NCBI GenBank assembly: GCA_017435365.1
Contig: JAFSFD010000046.1
Location: forward strand, 1-58,616
Length of the DNA stretch: 58,616 nt
Direction of reading: 5' to 3'
Source of the DNA: Akkermansia sp.
GTDB lineage: Bacteria; Verrucomicrobiota; Verrucomicrobiia; Verrucomicrobiales; Akkermansiaceae
Every line of letters begins with the position of its first letter. Position 1 is the stretch's first letter. Of this stretch, positions 16,701 through 23,382 are shown piece by piece. The notes under the pieces are model-generated. The model was not told the origin of the DNA, made no database searches, and was given only the letters and a program-made list of their open reading frames with translations. Made by a program: the position numbers and the translations under genes.

Positions 16701-18925
16701 TCCGGAATTCATACCGCTATACCCCCCAGGGAAAGGCTTTCTTTCATGCCGCTTTCATGTATCCTCCCCAGCCGCGTACGTTTACCGGCTTTGACCACCT
16801 GGCCAGCACGGCCTCCCGCGATTTGTGCTCCCTGTGGCTGGGGGATTCCACGCTGTATCCCATTGGTCTGGAATTTGCTGCCAATATGAAGAAGTGGAAG
16901 AACTTCCGGGGCCCCGCGCTGCAATATTCGTTGAAGCCGATTCCGGACGGGAATGATGGGTATCTGGTGAAGGTTCGCAAGACGGAGACGCCGCTCAGCC
17001 TGGCGCGTACCCGGTTCCGGATATACTGGCTGCGCCAGTTATCTTCCGGCTGGGTAGAGCCGGAGCAGGTGGCCAGAACGCTGGTGGAGGCCGGCGCCAT
17101 GAGCCCGGATACGCTGGAGGATATCATGGCCCAGGGGCGTGATAAGAAGATGTCGCTCAACAAGATAAGGCTGGAGCGCCGCCGCAGGCTGCTGCAGAAG
17201 TATCCGGATGGAATCATACCGGGCAATAAGGAAAAAGTCTGTTCCGAACTGGCATGTCGCATGGCAGAGCTGAATTTGCTGCATATGATGGCCAATCTGC
17301 CTTCTGCGAAGCTGCCGGATTCGGTGCGGGAGTGGTTTTACAACTGCGCTTTCAGTGGCAAGGCAGCAGAGAGTCTGCCTTTTGAGAAAGGGCATGTCCG
17401 CCGCATCAACCGCGCCAGTGCAGATGAGGTGAAGCGACTGATTCCGAGGGTTGTTCATTTCCGGAAACTGGAGAAGAAACCGGAGCTGGATGACATGATG
17501 CGCGATGCTTATGAACCGAATGAAGCGCGGCGCTATGAGCAGGGCTGGTGCTTTTCGGTGGGCGGGTCCGGTGCGTTCCGCTCTGCGGGGCAGTCGCACT
17601 GGAACCTGCTGGATGACCCGGTGCGCGGATGGAAGCTCCTGACCCCGGAGGAGCGCCGCGAGCTGCACGGGCAGATTCAGGATTTGTGCCGCGGCCGGGA
17701 GCCGGAGCAGGCGCTGCAGGAACTCAGCGAGGTGCTGCGGGAGTACCCGGGGCTGCGTGCATACTCATCAGATGCCCGGCTGGGCGGGCAGGTGAAGCGC
17801 CTGAACCTGGCACCCATTCCTTCTGTGAACATTGCCGAACCGGTGTATACACTCTCGGAAAGTGCAGCGATTTTCCGGCCCTTAGTGGTGAAAAAGGGAT
17901 TCACCGTGGAGGAGCAGGCAAGTTTGCCGCCGGAGTGGCAGTCGGATTCCCGGGTGCTGCCGGCGCTTCAGCTGCTGACGGAATTGCGGCGCAGTATCAC
18001 CCAATCCCCCTATGCGGATGAAAAGGGAATCTGGTGGAAGCAGGAGCGCTATGGCGGGGTGGATGGCAAGCGGCCCGAGGGGATAGATGCGCGCTGGGAT
18101 GCCGAGAGTGGGCTGGCCGCCTTCATGGAGTTCTACAAGCGGACTGCCGATATGGAGGATGCCGGTGGTTCAAACGGGCCGTTGAAGGTGTGCGGCGTAT
18201 CGCTGGGCGGTATTCGTCCGGGGGAGATTGACCTTTCCACTCTGAACAATGTGACAGTATATCGCAGCTCCCGCATGCCGGAGCACCAGGTGCGCCTGAT
18301 GCCGGGTGAGCCGAATGCGTCCAACCCGTATCAACGCAAGCCCTATGTGGTACACACGGCGGATGGTATCCCCCTGTTTGCGACGAGCATGGCGAGGTAT
18401 GAGCCGAGAATCATGCAGACATTCAAGCCTCTGAATGCGTTTAAGAGTGATCTGGAACGCGCCTATGACTTTGCTTCGAATCATCGCTGGCGCAAGAGGC
18501 ACATGGAGCATTACCTGACCGACCTGCTGGAAAATCGCACCCTGACGGCGGAAAGCTGGGAGCAGTCAGATGAAAGCAGAATCAATAACCTGGAGCTGTT
18601 CATGCAGATGTTCCAGGATAGCCGCCTGTCATATTATCTGGAGGCGCAGAACCCGGCCACACTGACCCGGGGCGAGGCCCTGGCGGCGGAGCTGGGGCGC
18701 CTGATGCTGCTGGCAGAGTTCGGCACGAATCGTGAGCAGAACGTGCAGGAGCTGCTGAGCTTCTGTCATAAACTACGCGACAGCAAGCAGGATAAGGAAT
18801 TGCTGCAGATTGCCTTGCACCGCGTCGTCTCGCCTGAGCCGAAGCGTTTCCGGGATATTGAGCTGTCTGTCCCGGGTGATGATGGAGAAAACGAACCGTC
18901 TGACGATGATGCTGAACAAGATTGA
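13790..18925 (+). CDS. Giant 1711-aa phage-type protein, possible internal virion protein
   Basis: One uninterrupted frame of 5.1 kb. The N-terminal third is acidic and helical; residues about 345-460 are Ala/Gly-rich with hydrophobic runs (SFAGGAGFGCLALSATGAAV), as in membrane-inserting parts of ejection or polyvalent phage proteins; the remainder is Arg- and Trp-rich with many short helices. No catalytic motif was recognised with confidence. It sits 14 bases after the 410-aa gene and overlaps the terminase gene. Its length and place before the terminase resemble T7 gp16-type internal virion proteins. Codon usage looks like that of the chromosome and no stop or frameshift interrupts it, so it appears maintained. 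Confidence 0.6.
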   Translation: MNTETTMIEQKAPIPLESLSPLPERNVGRELEKGQYWNHLLTGDLSTVPETVRRKAGAADESLPAEERDYRLAASINRSWVVDHRNMSREEVSAAWPDLRREMAEELGVADNENEVYAGLSLRHSEEPLREQVRRLFRSNYEAALKGESPALPEPADERRVCETAQAHAQRTREEYLPLAESVSEGWSALKALESEMVSFPELISGAPGLLRAVDTLADMEPDERHKVYAIARSLPSAEKLQPEPESLGRALLHGVRRGADNLRHSMLQGAGHIAAAGAHHLADAFDLPGLHRAAEFTDKRLQVLHELRGLAHHEVFPIKLEDESSCLERLALDAAEAVPGAVLSFAGGAGFGCLALSATGAAVAEARKRSPETSQNLQALAGLTAAALQTGISMAFNRIGGDALNRTINNFAKARHAGFKGYSLAALKSLGSLSGEAVVDLLCGKISSYAEQGLQELASRVDGVASNINWKELGTSESDIDTQLREAAMNLPYYLIGAGRAALHHFRAPQALLENTAVLEKWGIDEAARRHIQEQPDIHAQSQALSQALCTSRRWGGAGMLVEALRALRLLNTETHRVFNDEQDVRSFLNLPADSAARNAPEPPERDLSTPESLKEVNLLMNGRKTELPNAQQLVPLIRLWDEWNFKAQGERIRQAENFQGRAMRYLEFNKDKKKVLPREYRLDGYYTPYRAELVRHVVNDHMQEIINLSYQYLMNTESLDSLRHSYKTEKIARARTEARRQELLGHFCAALESAVRTGDAETALKSFSSYLEKKYSERRRLATHAPTWMRKAQIRDFENGYETACRRILKYDRKKPRELWEAYRIMLGFRACAGSLLDIIPHSADFQELLNLGYSPEDSFTHLLRREMQGNYSESVWNPQKLGAAQRNDVDNMQRLAGNRNPVGRYMLLSGYPMESSPDGSGKTLWRTTRPDGTKTPWFPSQAMVVNSLAGNARTLFLPTGRGLLLDNIRNSYRYTPQGKAFFHAAFMYPPQPRTFTGFDHLASTASRDLCSLWLGDSTLYPIGLEFAANMKKWKNFRGPALQYSLKPIPDGNDGYLVKVRKTETPLSLARTRFRIYWLRQLSSGWVEPEQVARTLVEAGAMSPDTLEDIMAQGRDKKMSLNKIRLERRRRLLQKYPDGIIPGNKEKVCSELACRMAELNLLHMMANLPSAKLPDSVREWFYNCAFSGKAAESLPFEKGHVRRINRASADEVKRLIPRVVHFRKLEKKPELDDMMRDAYEPNEARRYEQGWCFSVGGSGAFRSAGQSHWNLLDDPVRGWKLLTPEERRELHGQIQDLCRGREPEQALQELSEVLREYPGLRAYSSDARLGGQVKRLNLAPIPSVNIAEPVYTLSESAAIFRPLVVKKGFTVEEQASLPPEWQSDSRVLPALQLLTELRRSITQSPYADEKGIWWKQERYGGVDGKRPEGIDARWDAESGLAAFMEFYKRTADMEDAGGSNGPLKVCGVSLGGIRPGEIDLSTLNNVTVYRSSRMPEHQVRLMPGEPNASNPYQRKPYVVHTADGIPLFATSMARYEPRIMQTFKPLNAFKSDLERAYDFASNHRWRKRHMEHYLTDLLENRTLTAESWEQSDESRINNLELFMQMFQDSRLSYYLEAQNPATLTRGEALAAELGRLMLLAEFGTNREQNVQELLSFCHKLRDSKQDKELLQIALHRVVSPEPKRFRDIELSVPGDDGENEPSDDDAEQD

Positions 18926-20513
18926 CCCACCGTACCGTGAGCGCCTGGCCGACCCGCTCTGGCGGCTCAATAATCTGTATTGGATTGAAAATAAGCGAGG
19001 AAGTATGCAGCGTTTTACGCCGAATGTGGCTCAGCTGCGCCTGCATCGCCACCTGTGGCACCGCAATGTGGTGCTCAAGGCCCGCCAGCTGGGCATTTCC
19101 ACCTATGTGGCCATGCTCATGCTGGACCGCTGCCTGTTCACCCCGAATTTCCATGCGGGTATCATTGATAAGACCCTGCCGGATGCGGAGCAGAAGTTGG
19201 AGAAAATCCGCTTTGCCTGGGAGCATCTGGATTACCTGCCACCGCATGCGGGGGAAGCTGACCAGGCGCTGGCCTGCCTGGGGTACCTCATCAAGCAGCA
19301 GTCCGGTTGCGTGAAAAAGGGGGAGCTGCATCCCACGGCCGATGCCCGCGGGCGGCTCGCCTTTGCCAACGGCAGCGATGTGCGCCTGGGCACCACCCTG
19401 CGTGGCGGCACCCTGCAGCTGCTGCACGTGAGCGAGCTGGCGCATGTCTCGGTGCATGCCCCCTGGCGTGCACGCGAAATCCGCTCCGGCGCCATCAACA
19501 CCGTGCCGGCAGAGGGCACCATCATTCTGGAAAGCACTCATGAGGGTGGCCGCTACGGCGTGAATTATGAGCTCACCTCGCAGGCCATGGAAAATGCCGC
19601 CAAGGAGGAGCTTTCCCCGCTGGATTTCCGCTTCTTCTTCATGAGCTGGTTTGATAACCCGGATTATGCCTTGTCCGGCCGCGCCGGGTGGACCGATGCG
19701 CAGGCCGCTTATTTCGAGAAGCTGGAGAGCGAATGCGGGGTGCAGCTCAGCCATGCGCAGAAACTCTGGTATACCCGCATGGAGCGCACCATGGGCGCGG
19801 CCATGCGGCAGGAGTATCCCTCTACCCCGGATGAAGCTTTTGCCACCGGTAATGATGGTGCCATCTACGGCGCCCAGATTGCCCGCCTGCGTGAGCAGGG
19901 CCGCATAGGCACGGCTTTTGAATACAATCCGCAGGAACCGCTCTACACCGCCTGGGATCTTGGCCTGAGCGATCACACCGCCATCTGGCTGGTGCAGAAT
20001 TACGGGGGGCATGTCTACTGGTTGAATCATTATGCGGCCAACCAGCTGCCGCTGGAGCACTTTGCCGGTAAGATGCGTGAGTGGGAAATAAGCTATGGCC
20101 CCATAGCCGCCCATTTCCTGCCGCACGATGCCGCCCATCGCGACCCGCACGGCCATTCATACGTGGAAAGCCTGGCGGCTGCGGGTATCAGCGCGGTGCG
20201 CGTGGTGCCCCGCACGCCGGATATCTGGCGCGGCATCAATTCGCTGCGCGGTATTCTGGCGCACAGCTGGTTCCACCGTGACACCTTGCAGCAGCGGGTG
20301 AATCCCCGAGGCGAGAAGGAGCCTTCCGGCCTGCGTTGCCTGGAGATGTACCGCACCGCACCTGCCGGGGCAGGGGGCTCCTACCGCGAAACCCCGGTGC
20401 ACGATGCGAGCTCTCACTCGGCAGATGCCGCCCGCATGTTTGCCGAGGCGCTCTCGCATGGCATGGTTTACCCGGTGCAGCTGCGTCTCACTCCCCGCCG
20501 TGCGCGTATGTAA
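18882..20513 (+). CDS. Phage terminase large subunit
   Basis: Packaging motor ATPase plus nuclease, about 543 aa. The Walker-A-like adenine/P-loop motif KARQLGIST, the Walker B-like strand LQLLHVSELA, the coupling segment TIILESTHEGG, and a RuvC-like nuclease with YTAWDLGLSDHT and a late acidic site in HDASSHSADAARMF are all present, so both activities look intact. The start is uncertain among ATG codons at 18879, 18882, 18906 and 18909; all overlap the end of the 1711-aa gene. It is the clearest phage marker in this block. No small terminase or portal gene is visible nearby. Confidence 0.88.
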   Translation: MEKTNRLTMMLNKIDPPYRERLADPLWRLNNLYWIENKRGSMQRFTPNVAQLRLHRHLWHRNVVLKARQLGISTYVAMLMLDRCLFTPNFHAGIIDKTLPDAEQKLEKIRFAWEHLDYLPPHAGEADQALACLGYLIKQQSGCVKKGELHPTADARGRLAFANGSDVRLGTTLRGGTLQLLHVSELAHVSVHAPWRAREIRSGAINTVPAEGTIILESTHEGGRYGVNYELTSQAMENAAKEELSPLDFRFFFMSWFDNPDYALSGRAGWTDAQAAYFEKLESECGVQLSHAQKLWYTRMERTMGAAMRQEYPSTPDEAFATGNDGAIYGAQIARLREQGRIGTAFEYNPQEPLYTAWDLGLSDHTAIWLVQNYGGHVYWLNHYAANQLPLEHFAGKMREWEISYGPIAAHFLPHDAAHRDPHGHSYVESLAAAGISAVRVVPRTPDIWRGINSLRGILAHSWFHRDTLQQRVNPRGEKEPSGLRCLEMYRTAPAGAGGSYRETPVHDASSHSADAARMFAEALSHGMVYPVQLRLTPRRARM

Positions 20514-20522
20514 AATTCCCCT

Positions 20523-20651
20523 ATGAACACACCAACTGATCAACACAAATGGCTGGCCGGTCTGCTGACCGGCTGGGGTATCAAGGAATCCTGGGCCAAG
20601 CTCATCGCCGGTGCCATCATCGGCGCCTGCGCTGCTGCCGGGCTTCTCTGA
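20523..20651 (+). CDS. 42-aa membrane peptide after the terminase
   Basis: A short ORF beginning MNTPTDQHKWLAGLLTGWG with a single hydrophobic C-terminal segment (LIAGAIIGACAAAGLL). It starts 9 bases after the terminase stop and is followed 9 bases later by a strong terminator, so it is the last gene of the phage block. A holin-like or phage accessory role is possible but unproven. Confidence 0.55.
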   Translation: MNTPTDQHKWLAGLLTGWGIKESWAKLIAGAIIGACAAAGLL

Positions 20652-20660
20652 GTATTCAAA

Positions 20661-20690
20661 GCACCTGGGATATCGCCCAGGTGCTTTTTT
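20661..20690 (+). terminator. Terminator closing the phage-type block
   Basis: Stem GCACCTGGG / CCCAGGTGC with loop ATATCG, flanked by AAA on the left and six Ts on the right. Because A-tract and T-tract flank it, it can also serve the converging DUF3592 gene. Confidence 0.85.
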
Positions 20691-21171
20691 ACCCTTGCAA
20701 TTCTTCCACCTTTCCTTTGATGAGAGCGCGAATCCACCCAATAGCAGGTATGGCGGTAACAAATCCCGCAATGAGCAGGACCAGAGAACCATAGAGTTTG
20801 TTGTTGTCGTCCAGCCGTATGTCGGTCGGGTCTTCCGGCAGGTAGGCAATGGTGAATGTTTCACCGGGTTTTATTGTGTCGTATTGCCTCCAGGGGATGT
20901 AACATTGTACCTGTTGCAGGTTACCTTGCGTGTCCGTGAATTCTACAAGCGGCCGGGCTGAGCTCTTCTTATGAACCATTTTGTAGTTCTGAGTTTCGTA
21001 CCGGGCTTCGATAACCGTCGCAACAGTGGTGACGGCTCGTTGCTTGAAATCCAGAACTCCCAGGAAGGCAGATACTGCAAAAATAATGGTTGCCAGCCCT
21101 GCGATAAGGGCGAAAATGGAAGTATACCAATATTTGACGATGAGAGAAATTTTGGGCTTCTTGGAAGACAT
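20689..21171 (-). CDS. DUF3592-type membrane protein
   Basis: 160 aa with two membrane segments, near residues 12-40 (YWYTSIFALIAGLATIIFAV) and 128-148, flanking an exposed beta domain with the DUF3592-like pattern VEARYETQ...PLVEFTDTQG...GETFTIAYLPEDPTDIRL. Function unknown. Last gene of the polA-yhcG-ispF-cinA unit, 28 bases after cinA, and it runs into a shared terminator. Confidence 0.72.
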   Translation of the reverse strand: MSSKKPKISLIVKYWYTSIFALIAGLATIIFAVSAFLGVLDFKQRAVTTVATVIEARYETQNYKMVHKKSSARPLVEFTDTQGNLQQVQCYIPWRQYDTIKPGETFTIAYLPEDPTDIRLDDNNKLYGSLVLLIAGFVTAIPAIGWIRALIKGKVEELQG

Positions 21172-21199
21172 GGCGCTGGTTCAGGTTGGAGGAGCGGGC

Positions 21200-21694
21200 T
21201 CAGGAGGCGGTGCCGGCAATGAGCTGCAAGGCCTTGGCGGTGACACGCTGGCGGAGCTGCCGACGGTTCATGCCGGGGAGGAAGAGTGTTTCGGTATGCA
21301 CCGGGCGGGCGGCGCCGCGGCGGGCAATGGCCAGACACACGGTGCCCACGGGGGGCTCGCCCTCGGCGGCGGTGGGGCCGGCATTGCCGGAGACGGCCAC
21401 GGCGATGTCGGCTCCGCTCTGGCGCATGGCGGCGGTGGCCATGGCAGCCACCACGGGCTCGCTCACCACCGTGTGCTCTTCAATGAGCTCGGCGGGCACG
21501 TTGAGCAGGCGTTCCTTGGCTTCGTTGCAGTAGGTCACCCAGCCGTAGCGGAATACCTGGGAGGCCCCCGGCACCTCGGTGAGGGCGGTGGCAATCATGC
21601 CGCCGGTGCAGCTTTCGGCCGTGGTCACGGTGAGACCGGCAGCTTTCAGGTTCTCCACCGCGGCAAAGGCGAGTAAATCAATTTCCGGGTTCAT
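21200..21694 (-). CDS. pncC: Nicotinamide-nucleotide amidase, CinA C-terminal domain
   Basis: 164 aa, matching the stand-alone CinA C-terminal domain that deamidates NMN in pyridine-nucleotide recycling. Motifs: TTAESCTGGMIATALTEVPGAS with the catalytic Ser/Thr, YCNEAKERLLNVP, AVSGNAGPTA and GTVCLAIA. The molybdopterin-binding half of full CinA is absent. The ATG at 21694 is used; a longer frame runs into ispF. Seven bases separate it from the ispF stop. Confidence 0.9.
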   Translation of the reverse strand: MNPEIDLLAFAAVENLKAAGLTVTTAESCTGGMIATALTEVPGASQVFRYGWVTYCNEAKERLLNVPAELIEEHTVVSEPVVAAMATAAMRQSGADIAVAVSGNAGPTAAEGEPPVGTVCLAIARRGAARPVHTETLFLPGMNRRQLRQRVTAKALQLIAGTAS

Positions 21695-21701
21695 GGCTAT
21701 A

Positions 21702-22193
21702 TCAGTTTTCGTCGGGAACCTGCACGGCCACGGTGGCAAAGGCGGCCATGCCTTCGCGGCGGCCCAGGGCACCCAGCTTTTCGTTGGTTGTGGCTTTCAC
21801 GCCCACGCGGCGGGGTGCCACGCCCAGAATTGGGGCCAGCGTCTCCTTCATCTGCTGCACAAAGGGCATGATTTTCGGAGCCTCGGCAATGAGGGCACAG
21901 TCCACATTCACCACGCGGCCGCCCTGGGCCTGCAGCAGCTCCACAGCTTTTTCCACAATGCGCAGCGAGCAGATGTTCTTGCAGCCCTCATCGCCCGGGG
22001 GGAACCAGTAGCCGATGTCCGGCTCACCGATGGCGCCGAGAATCGCATCTGCCAGCGCGTGGCAGAGCACATCGGCATCGCTGTGGCCTGCAAGCCCCTT
22101 GGTGGGGTGCACCTGCACACCGCCCAGCCAGAGCGGACGCTCTGTTTCAGAGAAGCGGTGAATATCGTAACCAAGTCCAACGAGATTTATCAT
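21702..22193 (-). CDS. ispF: 2-C-methyl-D-erythritol 2,4-cyclodiphosphate synthase
   Basis: MEP-pathway enzyme for isoprenoid precursors; 163 aa, normal length. Metal-binding motif GLGYDIHRF (Asp-x-His), HSDADVLCHALADAILGA, DIGYWFPPGDEGCKN and the C-terminal KATTNEKLGALGR. Together with dxs at 41.8-43.7 kb this shows the cell uses the MEP route. It lies between yhcG (37 bases upstream) and pncC. Confidence 0.95.
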   Translation of the reverse strand: MINLVGLGYDIHRFSETERPLWLGGVQVHPTKGLAGHSDADVLCHALADAILGAIGEPDIGYWFPPGDEGCKNICSLRIVEKAVELLQAQGGRVVNVDCALIAEAPKIMPFVQQMKETLAPILGVAPRRVGVKATTNEKLGALGRREGMAAFATVAVQVPDEN

Positions 22194-22230
22194 GAGTGAA
22201 TAGTGAATTATGAATAGTGAATAATGGGGG

Positions 22231-23367
22231 TTAATCCGCGTCTGGGGTGTCCATGAGCAACTGGCGCATTTCCTCCATGTCGGGGAGCGATTGACGGAGC
22301 CGGTCGTCCATATCGGCGGCAGTTCTGTATGTGGCCACGCCCATGGGGCTGTTGTAGTCGCGTATCACGTATTCCACAAAGGCTTTGTTGGCGCTCTTGC
22401 AGAGTAGGATACCGATGGTGGGATTTTCGTGTGGCTTGCGCACTTTGTCGTCAAGCGCACGCATGTAGGTCTGCAACTGGCCGATATAGCCGGGTTTGAA
22501 GGCACCTCTCTTCAGTTCTACCACTACCATGCAATTCAGCTCGCGGTTGAAGAACAGCAAATCCGGGAAAAGTTCCTCGCCGAAGACTTCCAGATGATAC
22601 TGATTGCCGATGAAGGCGAAATCCCGCCCGAAGGTCATGATGAACTTCTTGATATTGCGCACGATGGCTTGTTCCACCACGCGTTCGTCCACGTCATCAG
22701 CCTTGTCTACTTCAATTTCTTCCACGTTGATGAAGTCCAGCAGGTATTCGTCTTTGAACATGCCCACAGCCTTTCTCGCCTGGTTCGTGGAAAGTGTCTG
22801 CAGAAAATTATTGGCTGCGGCTCCCTGGGTCTGATACAGATTGGCTTTTAATCTGTCTCTCAGCTCATATTTATCCCATTTGTGTCGGAATGTCTCCCGG
22901 ATGTAGAAGAGCGCTTCCTGCAGTGTGCTGGTTTTGCGGAGAATTTCGATGTGATGCGAGAAACTGAGACTGAGAAACGCGTCTAAGTGTATTAGTTCAG
23001 ATGCCGGAGTCAGACGTTGAAGTGACAGCCCGTTGATATCGATTGTTCCGGGGTCGGTCAAATCGTCAGCCGTGGGCTGACGATTTATGAAGGGGGCCCA
23101 GAATTCGAAAAAGGTGCGCATGTTTTTGAGGCTTGTGGTAGAGAAGCCACGCAGCCCTGGTAATTCTTTGCTAAGCTGGGTGCTGATGCGTTCGAGCGCA
23201 CCTGTTCCCCAAAAGTCTTTACGGGAATGGTGCGAAATATAGCCGCCAATCCCGAAGTAGAGCGAAAGCAGCTCACCGGTTATCAGTTTGGCTGCGCGGT
23301 ACTGGCTGTGCAGAATCGCTTGTTTGATAGAGCTGACCGCTTCGCGGTATGGTTGTATGTTGCTCAT
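22231..23367 (-). CDS. yhcG: PDDEXK nuclease-domain protein (DUF1016/YhcG family)
   Basis: 378 aa. The N-terminal DUF1016 domain shows the family start (AILHSQYRAAKLITGELLSLYFGIGGYI) and LSKELPGLRGFSTTSLKNMR; the C-terminal half is a PD-(D/E)XK nuclease fold with FPDLLFFNRELNCMVVVELK, giving Asp, Glu and Lys, then GYIGQLQTYM. Relatives are often found beside restriction or mobile genes and are thought to act on recombination or defence; the role here is not established. It is inserted between polA (15-base gap) and ispF within a housekeeping operon, and the 37-base gap after it carries short TGAATAGTGAA-type repeats. Confidence 0.88.
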   Translation of the reverse strand: MSNIQPYREAVSSIKQAILHSQYRAAKLITGELLSLYFGIGGYISHHSRKDFWGTGALERISTQLSKELPGLRGFSTTSLKNMRTFFEFWAPFINRQPTADDLTDPGTIDINGLSLQRLTPASELIHLDAFLSLSFSHHIEILRKTSTLQEALFYIRETFRHKWDKYELRDRLKANLYQTQGAAANNFLQTLSTNQARKAVGMFKDEYLLDFINVEEIEVDKADDVDERVVEQAIVRNIKKFIMTFGRDFAFIGNQYHLEVFGEELFPDLLFFNRELNCMVVVELKRGAFKPGYIGQLQTYMRALDDKVRKPHENPTIGILLCKSANKAFVEYVIRDYNSPMGVATYRTAADMDDRLRQSLPDMEEMRQLLMDTPDAD

Positions 23368-23382
23368 GCGTTGAGTCCTGGG

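Noticed and set aside
18600..20156. 518-aa open frame opposite the terminase
   Set aside because: Antisense shadow; the terminase motifs lie on the plus strand.
22429..22851. 140-aa open frame opposite yhcG
   Set aside because: Shadow frame; the PD-(D/E)XK motif of yhcG is on the minus strand.
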